Source of the DNA: an uncultured Bacilli bacterium | GTDB taxonomy: Bacteria; Bacillota_I; Bacilli_A; RFN20; CAG-631 | Length of the DNA stretch: 23,563 nucleotides | Direction: 5' to 3' | Assembly: GCA_934215405.1 (NCBI GenBank) | Contig: CAKPZU010000018.1 | Coordinates: forward strand, 1 to 23,563 | Part shown: positions 16,238 to 23,563 of the stretch, piece by piece | Position numbering within the stretch: the stretch's first letter is position 1 | Layout of the letters: the number at the start of each line of letters is the position of its first letter | Program-made: the position numbers and the translations under genes | Notes under the pieces: generated by a model | Told to the model about the DNA's origin: nothing | Databases searched by the model: none | What the model saw: only the letters and a program-made list of their open reading frames with translations

Positions 16238-16964
16238 TGTTTAATTCCTCCCATAAAATATTAAAATATTCTTTAAACTTAACACTATTTCTAGCTTTTA
16301 AAGGAGTTTTATTATCAATATTTAAATTAATTTTATGCTTTGCTTTAATTGTTGAAGGGCGCTTTGATAAAACATACACATAATCCGCTAAGGCAATTGC
16401 TTCACTAATATCATGAGTTACAATTAAAGTTGTCTTTTTTGATTCTTTAATAATTTTATAAATATCTTCTTGAACAATGATTTTGCTTTGATAATCAAGT
16501 GAAGAAAATGGCTCATCCAATAATAATATATCAGGATTTAATATTAATGTTCTAATTAAAGCTACACGTTGACGCATGCCTCCTGATAATTGTTTTGGAT
16601 AATATTCTTTAAATTCATACAAACCATATTTTTTTAAGATTTCATCTATTTTAGATTTATTTATTTCTTTTTTATTTATTTCTAATCCTAAGGTTATATT
16701 TTTATAAACATTTCTCCATTCAAATAAATTATCTTTTTGAAACATATAGCCAATTTTTCCATGAATTAAAATATTTCCATCATCTGGTTTAATAAGTCCA
16801 CTAATTAAATTTAAAAGAGTAGTCTTTCCACATCCTGAAGGACCAACAATAGCTACAATTTCACCTTGATTTACTTTAAATGAAATGTCTTTTAAAACAT
16901 TGGTTATTTCTTTTTCACTAATAAATGTTTTATTTACTTTATTGAATTCAATATCCATTTTCAT
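16230..16964 (-). CDS. ABC importer ATPase (SsuB/TauB family)
   Basis: A 244-residue ATP-binding subunit. Counting from the ATG at 16964: Walker A GPSGCGKTT at 41-49, Q-loop Gln76, signature LSGGMRQR at 126-133, Walker B ending in DEP at 150-152, and switch His184 in VTHD. The C-terminal extension after the switch is typical of nitrate/sulfonate/thiamine-precursor ATPases. Three starts are possible: GTG 16967, ATG 16964 and ATG 16957. I chose 16964 because the weak TTAGG site lies about 5 bases upstream. It is the first gene of the operon ATPase-permease-binding protein, with its own promoter after the terminator of the giant upstream gene. Confidence 0.93.
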   Translation of the reverse strand: MKMDIEFNKVNKTFISEKEITNVLKDISFKVNQGEIVAIVGPSGCGKTTLLNLISGLIKPDDGNILIHGKIGYMFQKDNLFEWRNVYKNITLGLEINKKEINKSKIDEILKKYGLYEFKEYYPKQLSGGMRQRVALIRTLILNPDILLLDEPFSSLDYQSKIIVQEDIYKIIKESKKTTLIVTHDISEAIALADYVYVLSKRPSTIKAKHKINLNIDNKTPLKARNSVKFKEYFNILWEELNNG

Positions 16965-16985
16965 CACAACCTAACAATATATATT

Positions 16986-17014
16986 ATTATATTTTATAAA
17001 AAAAAGACACAAAA
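16986..17014 (-). promoter_or_regulatory. Promoter of the ABC importer operon
   Basis: On the minus strand TATAAT at 16986-16991, with TTTTGT (17009-17014) 17 bp upstream. The -35 box lies at the edge of the terminator of the upstream gene. The short leader (about 15-20 bases) leaves no room for a riboswitch. Confidence 0.5.
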
Positions 17015-17047
17015 AAAAGACATGCTCTGAGCAAAACATGTCTTTTT
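17011..17047 (-). terminator. Terminator of the giant coiled-coil protein gene
   Basis: Arms AAAAAGACATG (17014-17024) and CATGTCTTTTT (17037-17047) form an 11-bp stem with a 12-base loop. On the minus strand it ends in a run of eight T. Confidence 0.85.
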
Positions 17048-17100
17048 AAATTTATTTTTAAAGGATATTAAGTTGGGAAAAAGGTAAAACTATAAATCTA

Positions 17101-20100
17101 TTATGCTAACCATGTATCGATTAATGCTTTTGCAGCATTAATATCACCTGATAGAGTATTATCAATACTTAGCATATATGTAGCTAATGTTTCTACTTCA
17201 GCAACATAATTTCTATAAACTTCAAATGAGAATACAGCTTTTGATAAATTAGTTCTTGCAGTAGCTAGCATTTCTAGTAATACAGCATTAACGCCCATTG
17301 CTAAGTATTTGTCTCTTGCTTTTTTATAAATAACTTCAATATTAGAATTTGGATTTACTCTTCCATCATATGTAACTTCTGTAAAGTTATATGAAGTATC
17401 AATACCATATTCAAACCAACGATCATTGATAAATGTATTATCAGCAGTCTTATAATCAGCAATTACTTTAGCTTCCCATTCAGCAAACTTAGCATCAAAT
17501 TCAGCTTTATTACTATTTATGTTTTCAGTAGTTGTACCAGTATCTTTATATGATCTATAAGTTGTATAGTAACCATCAATTGTGTTAGTGTATGCAGTCC
17601 ATTGTGTATCAGTGAATTTAGCAAATTTTTCACCAACTGGTACTAAATCAGTTGCTGTACCTAAGAAGTCAGCTTTATAATGAGTTTCAAAAGCAGTTAA
17701 TGATTCTCTTAATGCAACATCTTGATTATAAGCAGTTACCTTAACTCCATGTAATGTTGTAGCTTCATCATAAACAACTTTAACAGCTGCAGTGTATGCT
17801 TCAATTGGTTTTTCAACACCATTTTGTAACTCAATGTATAAAGATGTAGCATTGCCAATTGCTTCAATTCTCTTAACTAAATCATCCTTTTCAGTAGCAC
17901 TTAAACCGGCAACGAATGCAGTATCTAAATAAGTACCAGATTCAACTAAGCTAGTTTTAATTGTATTAACTTTTGCATCTTTATCTTGTAATGCATTAGC
18001 TAAAGAATCAGCTTCTTTTGTAATTGCATTAACTCTTCCTTTATATTCATCTAATCTTGTTTTAACTTGTTCTGCAGTTTCACTAGCGCTACCAGTGAAT
18101 GTTTCGATTTTTTCAAATTGCATACCATAATTGTTCTTTACATAATCACCAAGAATAGTATCAATTTCAGTATTAACATGTTCGATTGCATCATGTTTAG
18201 CTTTTCTTCCATCTAATACGTAATTATATTTAGTTGTAAAATCAACAACTGCATCATTAAATGCTTTTGTATCAGAAGCAACCTTAGCACCATCAATAGC
18301 AGCTAAAGCATTTGCTTTTTCTTCGTCAGTTAAACCTTCAAAGCCTGCCACATCAAATGACCACTTACTAGCTAAAGCAGCAGCTTCATTCTTCATTGCA
18401 GTGATTTCAGCTGAACTAAAGAATGTAACAAATGTTCCAGTTGAAACAACTGTTAAAGCATTAGTTGCAGGAACACCTGTAGCAACTTCATATGTGCTTT
18501 CTCCAGTAACACGTACAGTCTTTTCTAAAGTGTTATCATAAGATAAAGCTAAATTAGTAACATTGCTTACTAAACCATGTACACGTGTTTCTTCTGTTCT
18601 AATCTCATCAAGATTTTCCATTGCACTTGCTGGTTTCATAGTAATAGCAGCTAACATTGCTTTATAATGTGCTTTTTCAGCATCATTTAAATATTTAGTT
18701 GCAGTTTCAAATTTAACATTTTCATCAACAACAACAGTATCAGTTGAAGTTCCATCAATTACCTTTTCAAGTTTTGTTTTTAAAGCAGTGAATTCAGCAT
18801 CTGCAGTCTTTTGTTTTCTATCTAATTCTTCAATGTCTGCATATACTTGTCTTGCAGCAGCTAATTCTTCAGCTTCTCCAGTATATACTGCAGTTACATC
18901 AGCAACTGTCTTTTCTCCATTTAAAACTACATTTGTATGTGTTAATCCACCTATTGCATAATCATATTTTGCAACAATTTCAGCATATTTTGCTAAAGCT
19001 TCTGCTTGCTTTTCTGCTGATAAATTACCAGCTGCAACCCATGTGCTTAAATCGCTCTTATATTGTTCTAATAATGCAGCTTCTTTATTTTGGTTAGTAG
19101 CTAATTCTACTAATTTATCCATAACTGCATATTGATTATTCTTAACAACATCATAATCACCTTGAGTAGTAGCTTCAGTTACAACTTCAATAGCATCAAT
19201 TGCATCTTTTACAGAAGTAACATATTCAGCATTAAATTTGCTATCAACAATCACAGTTAAAGCTTCAACAGCCTTTTTAGCAGTAATCTTCTTATCAGCA
19301 AGTTCACCTTTAACATAAATCTTATATACATTGAATTTTAATTCAGCAAGCTTAGTTTCAAGTTCAGCTGTTGATTCTAAAGCATCATAATCAACTACAG
19401 GATTATAATTATTAACTTCATCAACTAAATTACCTTTTGCAGCTATATCAAGTTCTACTAAAGCATTAATCTTTTCAATAATTTCAGTTTTATATGCTGC
19501 AAATTTTCCAGCAAATGCTGCTTTTTCGCAAACAACGTTTACTTTTTCAGCTACAGCTGCTAAATTAGCATTAGCTTCATCAATTGTTGCATCTAATGTA
19601 GTAACATCACATAAAGCTAAATTCATAAGGCCAGTATTTAAAGCCTTTTCAAGGTTTCTTAATTGTTTAATTTTAACAGCTTCAGTTAATTCTTCGCCAT
19701 CAATTTTAAATGATCCACCCATAGCTAAAACATTGTTCATACCTTGTTCCATTTTATCACGTAAAGTATAGTAATTATCAAACAATGCATTAACCTTAGA
19801 TACCTTTGTTTCTCTTGCAGCATCACTTACAACTGAAGCAATTGCTGTAACTTGTTCTGATAAACTATTAATGTTTGCAGTGTGTTGAGAAGTTAATTCA
19901 GTTAAAGCTGATAAGCCAGTTTTTGTAGTATTAACTGTTTCAGTTATTGCAGCAACTGTAGTATTTAAAGATTCAACTGTTGTCTTTAAAGCAGTAACTG
20001 ATTCAGTAGTTGCCATATTAGCAACTGTTTCTTTTAATGTTGCAACTGTATTAGCTGTTTGAACATATTCAGCCTTGAATGTTTCAACTGTTTCTTTAAA

Positions 20101-20712
20101 TGTATTAAAAGAAGTAGTATCCAATTTTTTGTTAATATTAGAGTTTAAAGTGTCATAATCAGCAATAACTTCATCAAGAGTATCGCCAAGTTCTTTTAAA
20201 GAATTATTTGTTGATGTCTTTAAAGTGTTAATTGCTTTAGTAGTTTCAGTCTTTGCAGTTTCAATTGCAGCATTTAATTCAGTTTTAGCATCTTCAATTG
20301 ATTTGTTAGTTGCAGTAATGTCAGTAATATTCTTTTCAATCTTCTTTAATGCATCAGTTAAATCCTTTGTTGTTTGTGTATCAGCAGCTGCTAGAGCATC
20401 AGTAGTTGCTTTGATTGTAGCTTTTGCATCTTCAATTGATTTTTCTAATGCGCTCTTCATAGCAGCATCAGCTTCAGTTAATTGTTTGTCAGCAGCTTCA
20501 AGTGCTGTTTTGGCACTGTTAAGTTTGCCTTCTAAGTCTTTTAAACTAGCTTGAGTTTCATTCTTTAATGTTTCGTTATCCTTTTTAACGTCAGAAATGT
20601 TTGTATCAAGCTTTTCATTTGTGCGAGTATTATTTACTAATGAAACTGTAAGAACAGTTGCAAATAGTGCTACAGAAATACCAGCAGAAATAATTACAGA
20701 TTTCTTTCCCAT
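17101..20712 (-). CDS. Giant N-terminally anchored coiled-coil/helical-bundle surface protein
   Basis: A 1203-residue protein of no recognised family. After MGKKS comes one hydrophobic helix (about 6-26) without a lipobox, acting as signal or anchor. Residues 30-290 are a long Ala/Thr/Lys/Glu-rich coiled coil (for example LKETVANMATTESVTALK). From about 300 to the end it looks like strings of helical bundles. A short motif resembling the turn of FIVAR/GA-type three-helix modules recurs: NLSAEK (563-568), YLNDAEK (674-680), GLTDEEK (793-799), GLSATEK (936-942) and FTDTQW (1033-1038). There is no LPXTG signal or C-terminal membrane helix. The coding sequence looks less AT-rich than its neighbours, with many GCA/GCT alanines. 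It has a consensus promoter, a leader with two hairpins, and AAGGAG 11 bases before the ATG. Together these indicate a highly expressed, extended structural or adhesive surface protein; function is otherwise unknown. Confidence 0.85.
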   Translation of the reverse strand: MGKKSVIISAGISVALFATVLTVSLVNNTRTNEKLDTNISDVKKDNETLKNETQASLKDLEGKLNSAKTALEAADKQLTEADAAMKSALEKSIEDAKATIKATTDALAAADTQTTKDLTDALKKIEKNITDITATNKSIEDAKTELNAAIETAKTETTKAINTLKTSTNNSLKELGDTLDEVIADYDTLNSNINKKLDTTSFNTFKETVETFKAEYVQTANTVATLKETVANMATTESVTALKTTVESLNTTVAAITETVNTTKTGLSALTELTSQHTANINSLSEQVTAIASVVSDAARETKVSKVNALFDNYYTLRDKMEQGMNNVLAMGGSFKIDGEELTEAVKIKQLRNLEKALNTGLMNLALCDVTTLDATIDEANANLAAVAEKVNVVCEKAAFAGKFAAYKTEIIEKINALVELDIAAKGNLVDEVNNYNPVVDYDALESTAELETKLAELKFNVYKIYVKGELADKKITAKKAVEALTVIVDSKFNAEYVTSVKDAIDAIEVVTEATTQGDYDVVKNNQYAVMDKLVELATNQNKEAALLEQYKSDLSTWVAAGNLSAEKQAEALAKYAEIVAKYDYAIGGLTHTNVVLNGEKTVADVTAVYTGEAEELAAARQVYADIEELDRKQKTADAEFTALKTKLEKVIDGTSTDTVVVDENVKFETATKYLNDAEKAHYKAMLAAITMKPASAMENLDEIRTEETRVHGLVSNVTNLALSYDNTLEKTVRVTGESTYEVATGVPATNALTVVSTGTFVTFFSSAEITAMKNEAAALASKWSFDVAGFEGLTDEEKANALAAIDGAKVASDTKAFNDAVVDFTTKYNYVLDGRKAKHDAIEHVNTEIDTILGDYVKNNYGMQFEKIETFTGSASETAEQVKTRLDEYKGRVNAITKEADSLANALQDKDAKVNTIKTSLVESGTYLDTAFVAGLSATEKDDLVKRIEAIGNATSLYIELQNGVEKPIEAYTAAVKVVYDEATTLHGVKVTAYNQDVALRESLTAFETHYKADFLGTATDLVPVGEKFAKFTDTQWTAYTNTIDGYYTTYRSYKDTGTTTENINSNKAEFDAKFAEWEAKVIADYKTADNTFINDRWFEYGIDTSYNFTEVTYDGRVNPNSNIEVIYKKARDKYLAMGVNAVLLEMLATARTNLSKAVFSFEVYRNYVAEVETLATYMLSIDNTLSGDINAAKALIDTWLA

Positions 20713-20731
20713 TTTCCTTTTTTCTCCTTAA

Positions 20732-20768
20732 TGTTGTTTTACAACAAGCCGTGGGTATATAAATACCC
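20732..20768 (-). promoter_or_regulatory. Two small hairpins in the leader of the giant protein mRNA
   Basis: Within the predicted 67-base leader, GGGTAT/ATACCC (20753-20758 and 20763-20768, 4-base loop) is followed by TGTTGT/ACAACA (20732-20737 and 20741-20746, 3-base loop). The second ends 3 bases before the AAGGAG site. Hairpins near the 5' end often stabilise mRNA, and the second could affect ribosome access; both roles are inference. Confidence 0.5.
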
Positions 20769-20785
20769 TACGATTTTACGATTTT

Positions 20786-20814
20786 ATTATATATATGTAT
20801 ATATATTTTGTCAA
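20786..20814 (-). promoter_or_regulatory. Perfect consensus promoter of the giant protein gene
   Basis: On the minus strand TTGACA (20809-20814), exactly 17 bp, then TATAAT (20786-20791): both hexamers and the spacer match the sigma-A ideal. Transcription should start near 20779. Confidence 0.9.
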
Positions 20815-20903
20815 CACTTTTTTGTTCTTTTGCCAAAAAGCACCATTTTATTGGACTGCTTTGCAATAATAGCAAATTCTTGTACTTTTTCTTTTCGTTT
20901 CAT
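20811..20903 (-). CDS. Possible 30-residue basic small protein
   Basis: An ATG at 20903 opens a 30-codon frame rich in Lys and Arg, with a hydrophobic middle (EFAIIAK, then MVLFGKR), ending with TGA inside the -35 box of the giant protein promoter. AAAGG lies 12 bases upstream, which is a poor spacing. A frame of this length can arise by chance, so this is a tentative call; the minus-strand promoter at 21112-21140 could transcribe it. Confidence 0.2.
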   Translation of the reverse strand: MKRKEKVQEFAIIAKQSNKMVLFGKRTKKC

Positions 20904-21205
20904 GAAAACTAAATGCCTTTATGTGATTTTCGTCGATTTTTCAACTTTGATAATTTGACTACAAAAGCACTTTTTAATGTTTCTTAATTAAAAAGTAATC
21001 ATTTTATCGGGCTTTATAGCCCCTCATAAAACATTTATGTACAAGTTAAGTGTTGGTGTAAAGGTATTTTGCTACCTATTAATATATATACACACTATAA
21101 CTGTATGTCTAATTATAAACAAAATTTTTCAAAAAATCAAGCCTTATTATACAAAATCATATGCAAAATCGGCCTGATATTCGTTAAAATATATGATCTT
21201 TTATA
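20815..21205. other. Structured intergenic region without a confident gene
   Basis: About 390 bases between the giant protein promoter and the terminator of the next gene. I see no confident gene, only a possible 30-residue frame. It contains three inverted repeats: ACTTTTTAAT/ATTAAAAAGT (20969-20978 and 20987-20996, perfect 10 bp), GGGCT/AGCCC (near 21009-21022) and AGGTA/TACCT (near 21062-21077). With a plausible minus-strand promoter at 21112-21140, it could encode a small RNA or a long leader. I could not match it to any known RNA family. Confidence 0.35.
21112..21140 (-). promoter_or_regulatory. Second, distal promoter upstream of the giant protein gene
   Basis: On the minus strand TTGATT (21135-21140), a 17-bp spacer and TATAAT (21112-21117). 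Its start near 21102 would produce a transcript through the intergenic inverted repeats toward the giant protein gene. Confidence 0.4.
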
Positions 21206-21240
21206 TAAAAAGATGTCAAATTACAGTAATCTGACATCTT
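21206..21240 (-). terminator. Terminator of the modular repeat protein gene
   Basis: AAGATGTCA (21210-21218) and TGACATCTT (21232-21240) form a 9-bp stem, with partial inner pairing. On the minus strand it is followed by TTTTTAT and lies just after the stop codon at 21255. Confidence 0.85.
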
Positions 21241-21254
21241 AAATATCTAATAAT

Positions 21255-23563
21255 CTAATAAGTTAGCCAAGGATTTGCTTCTAAGTACTTTTCTACAGTT
21301 TTGCTTGCAATTTTACTGCGTTTCATTTTAGTAATTGCTTTTTCAATATCTTCTTTATTTGTATAAGATGATAATTTACAGCTTTCATCAATAAATCCTA
21401 TGAAATTATATAATTCACCATCACTATAATCACTTGCTTTTCCTTTCCAGAATTTGATTTGTTCCTCTTTCTTATCGTTTCCTGGAATAATGTCATCAAA
21501 TGAAACCAATGTTTTTAATGAGTCAGATTTATTATTCTTTTCATTCATGGCAACAATTATATTTGGTAATGAATTACGCAAAATGTCATTATCAACAACT
21601 GTTTCAATAAATGCCTTATTTTGATAAATCGTAATGTCACTTGCTTCTTTACCAACTAAAGCATCAAAATATCCGCTAGTTTTTAAACTAATTATAGCAT
21701 TCACAAATTTTGAAACATCACTTTCGGCATTATTAGTATTAACTGTAGTATAAACATATTTAGTTATATCATTAATACCTTCAACTGATATTTCGTTTTT
21801 GTCAATAATTCTTGTTAGTGATAAAACTCCATTAAAGTATGAAGGATCATTGTTTGCTTCAACAACTTTATTTCTTAAGTTCGTTGCAAGTAGTGTTGAG
21901 CTAAATATTGTCTTAACATCGTTTTCTGTTAGCTTAAATACTATTGAGTTATCATCATTTAATGTAAAGTTAATTGATGAAAAGCTACAATCTTTAGATT
22001 TCACTTTTATAGCATTTAAGGCTTTAAATAGTTTTAATAGCTCGGCGCTTTCAATATATGTTTGTGAATCTTTTCCTATAGCAAATGTCTTACTATACAT
22101 ATTATCAAGGAAAATTAATTCACTATTACTATCAAAGGCATTTTTGATTTGCTTTGAAATAGAAGCAACTAAAATTCTAGAATTAAAGATTTCTTCATAT
22201 TCTGAATCACTCTTTTGATAAATATCGCTTTCTTTAATTGTTGCTGATGAATTAATTTTTGTTTCATCACTCTTTAAAGTTGAAATTGAATTTACAAAAT
22301 CAACTAAATCAGATTTTTTAATATATTTTTCATTAATTATTCCATCATTTGGAACAACCAATAGCTCAGCATTTTTATCATCTAATAGTATACTTGATAT
22401 TTCTTTTGTAACAATATATGAATTTGTTAATGGATCAATACATTTCTTTAGTTGACCATATGTTAATGATGCAGGATTAATTAAATCATTAATCTTTTTA
22501 ACGTTTGAAGGATCTAATGCTTGCTTAGTACTCTTTAATGCAATCATTAAATTAGTAAATTCTTCTTCTGTAATTATTAACTTATTAATATTATTATACT
22601 TTTCAAATTCAACGCCTAAATCATTATCTTCGAGTTTTAAAGACGTTACATTATCTTTAATAAATGATGAAGCAGTAGCACGAAGAATAGTTGATTTAAA
22701 ATTATCATTATCTGATTCGTATTCTAATAATAATTCATCAACAAAGTTTGAATCACTTGAAAGCTTACTATTTAAATCTTTTATTGGAGTATCTTTAAAG
22801 ACGCTACCCATTGAGTTTAATAGCTTTTCAATTTCTCCTTCATTAATATATTTAACATCATTTTGAGTTTCAACAATTTTATCTAATACTATAACTTGTT
22901 TTACATCTAATATTTGTTTAGAAATAGTAGCATTTAAAATATATGAATTCTTTAATGTTGTTGAATATGAGTTAGAAAGCTTATTAAGTGTTAAAGAGTT
23001 AAGCATATTATTACTATTAGTTAATGATTTAATATCTAAACCTGCAAATAGTATATCTAATGATTTTAAAACATTAACAATTTCAGTTTTACTAATGATA
23101 TTATTTTCATCATTTGCTTCATTTGGATATACAATATCTTGAACATCACTTATTTTTTTAGTCATTGTTGTTCTTAGAATATATGATTCTTTAATTTCAT
23201 TTGCTGATTGAGCAAGCTTTTGTAATTTAATATTGTCAACATTGATATTATTAATTGCTGATTCATTTCCAAGGACATCTACTAAAGAAGTGATTAGAGA
23301 CTCTAATTCATCCTTTTTAATTAGTATGTCACCATTGATGCTTTCACAAGCAAGGCTTGAAGGCATTTCTATGCTTTCATTATTTGCTAACTTATCAGTA
23401 ATAGTTGCTCTAAAGATTAACGAATTATTGATGTTTTGTAAATTATCCTTGAATTTTGAAAGTTTTATATCATCGATATTGTTAATATTATTAATAGTAG
23501 TTTCTTCACCTAATACATTTACTAAAGCTGTAATTAAATTATCAACCTCTTCTTGCTTGATTA
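21255..23563 (-). CDS. Giant modular repeat protein (partial, start outside window)
   Basis: The frame is open to the right edge, so the N-terminus is missing; about 768 residues are visible. A methionine at 23366 is only an internal residue. The protein is built from diverged tandem modules of about 80-100 residues. Each has an acidic helix such as IKKDELESLITSLVDVL, a variable Asn/Ser-rich stretch, then a conserved helix of the type SYILRATISKQI followed by a short beta-like or loop segment. Counting from the methionine at 23366, that helix recurs at about -18, 61, 141, 225, 316, 397, 490 and 593. The two copies nearest the edge are the most alike, suggesting recent duplication. The C-terminus ends in basic helices and EANPWLTY, with no LPXTG or membrane anchor. 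I recognise no family. Its size, composition and neighbour suggest a surface or secreted structural protein. Confidence 0.85.
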   Translation of the reverse strand, partial: IKQEEVDNLITALVNVLGEETTINNINNIDDIKLSKFKDNLQNINNSLIFRATITDKLANNESIEMPSSLACESINGDILIKKDELESLITSLVDVLGNESAINNINVDNIKLQKLAQSANEIKESYILRTTMTKKISDVQDIVYPNEANDENNIISKTEIVNVLKSLDILFAGLDIKSLTNSNNMLNSLTLNKLSNSYSTTLKNSYILNATISKQILDVKQVIVLDKIVETQNDVKYINEGEIEKLLNSMGSVFKDTPIKDLNSKLSSDSNFVDELLLEYESDNDNFKSTILRATASSFIKDNVTSLKLEDNDLGVEFEKYNNINKLIITEEEFTNLMIALKSTKQALDPSNVKKINDLINPASLTYGQLKKCIDPLTNSYIVTKEISSILLDDKNAELLVVPNDGIINEKYIKKSDLVDFVNSISTLKSDETKINSSATIKESDIYQKSDSEYEEIFNSRILVASISKQIKNAFDSNSELIFLDNMYSKTFAIGKDSQTYIESAELLKLFKALNAIKVKSKDCSFSSINFTLNDDNSIVFKLTENDVKTIFSSTLLATNLRNKVVEANNDPSYFNGVLSLTRIIDKNEISVEGINDITKYVYTTVNTNNAESDVSKFVNAIISLKTSGYFDALVGKEASDITIYQNKAFIETVVDNDILRNSLPNIIVAMNEKNNKSDSLKTLVSFDDIIPGNDKKEEQIKFWKGKASDYSDGELYNFIGFIDESCKLSSYTNKEDIEKAITKMKRSKIASKTVEKYLEANPWLTY
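21555..23563 (-). repeat. Eight diverged tandem protein modules of about 80-100 residues
   Basis: The core helix (S-x-I-L-x-A-T-I-S-K-Q-I and variants) recurs at intervals of about 79, 80, 84, 91, 81, 93 and 103 residues. Spacing lengthens and similarity falls toward the C-terminus. Copy boundaries are approximate, and the array continues past the window edge. Confidence 0.7.

Noticed and set aside
16965..17100. TPP riboswitch upstream of the NMT1-like operon
   Set aside because: The CTGAG in this stretch belongs to the loop of the terminator hairpin at 17011-17047 and is on the wrong strand; no other TPP elements are present and the leader is too short.
20225..20554. 109-residue plus-strand open frame opposite the giant coiled-coil gene
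   Set aside because: It is a hydrophobic Ala/Ser/Val-rich antisense shadow of the repetitive Ala/Thr coding sequence, with no ribosome binding site.
20731..20958. 75-residue plus-strand open frame in the intergenic region
   Set aside because: It crosses the perfect promoter and the leader hairpins, has no ribosome binding site and has a Phe/Tyr/Cys-rich chance composition.
21799..22218. 139-residue plus-strand open frame opposite the modular repeat gene
   Set aside because: An antisense shadow; the minus frame shows clear repeated modules and a terminator, while this one has no start signals.

Overview
The window is AT-rich bacterial DNA with compact gene spacing, AGGAGG-type ribosome binding sites, sigma-A-like promoters and hairpin-plus-T-tract terminators. 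This points to a low-GC Bacillota. An uncultured gut-type Bacilli lineage close to the Acholeplasma/RF39 group is my guess from composition and gene content, not a demonstrated placement. Tryptophan is written TGG throughout and no long frame is interrupted by TGA, so the standard bacterial code applies rather than the Mycoplasma code. All the large genes stop with TAA or TAG.

Layout from left to right. (1) 1-745: a small four-helix membrane protein with an extended -10 promoter and an abnormal start region. (2) 748-4979: a secreted CE2-type SGNH esterase lipoprotein (minus strand) and, divergent from it, a full-length M16C zinc metallopeptidase ending in a very long terminator hairpin. (3) 5036-6823: an AbiEi/AbiEii type IV toxin-antitoxin pair with an inverted repeat over its promoter. 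(4) 6845-7190: a small orphan gene facing, across a shared promoter region, (5) a two-gene unit (7210-11189) of an EIIC_2-type membrane transporter and a large GHL10-domain lipoprotein. (6) 11317-14373: a membrane-anchored extracellular metallo-beta-lactamase of the ComEC type, followed by a CvpA-like four-helix protein with a long acidic tail. (7) 14383-16991 (minus): a three-gene ABC importer (ATPase, permease, NMT1/THI5-like lipoprotein). (8) 17011-20814 (minus): a 1203-residue N-terminally anchored coiled-coil and helical-bundle surface protein. It is driven by a perfect TTGACA-17-TATAAT promoter and has a leader with two hairpins. (9) 20815-21254: a structured intergenic stretch. (10) 21255 to the right edge (minus): the 3' part of a giant protein built from at least eight diverged copies of an 80-100 residue module.

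The dominant theme is the cell surface: three lipoproteins (esterase, glycosidase-like, substrate-binding), an anchored extracellular MBL enzyme and two giant surface-type proteins. The strongest candidates for something undescribed are the modular repeat protein at the right edge, its coiled-coil neighbour with the strong promoter and structured upstream region, and the MBL/CvpA-like pair. No tRNA, rRNA, CRISPR array, insertion sequence or integrase was recognised.
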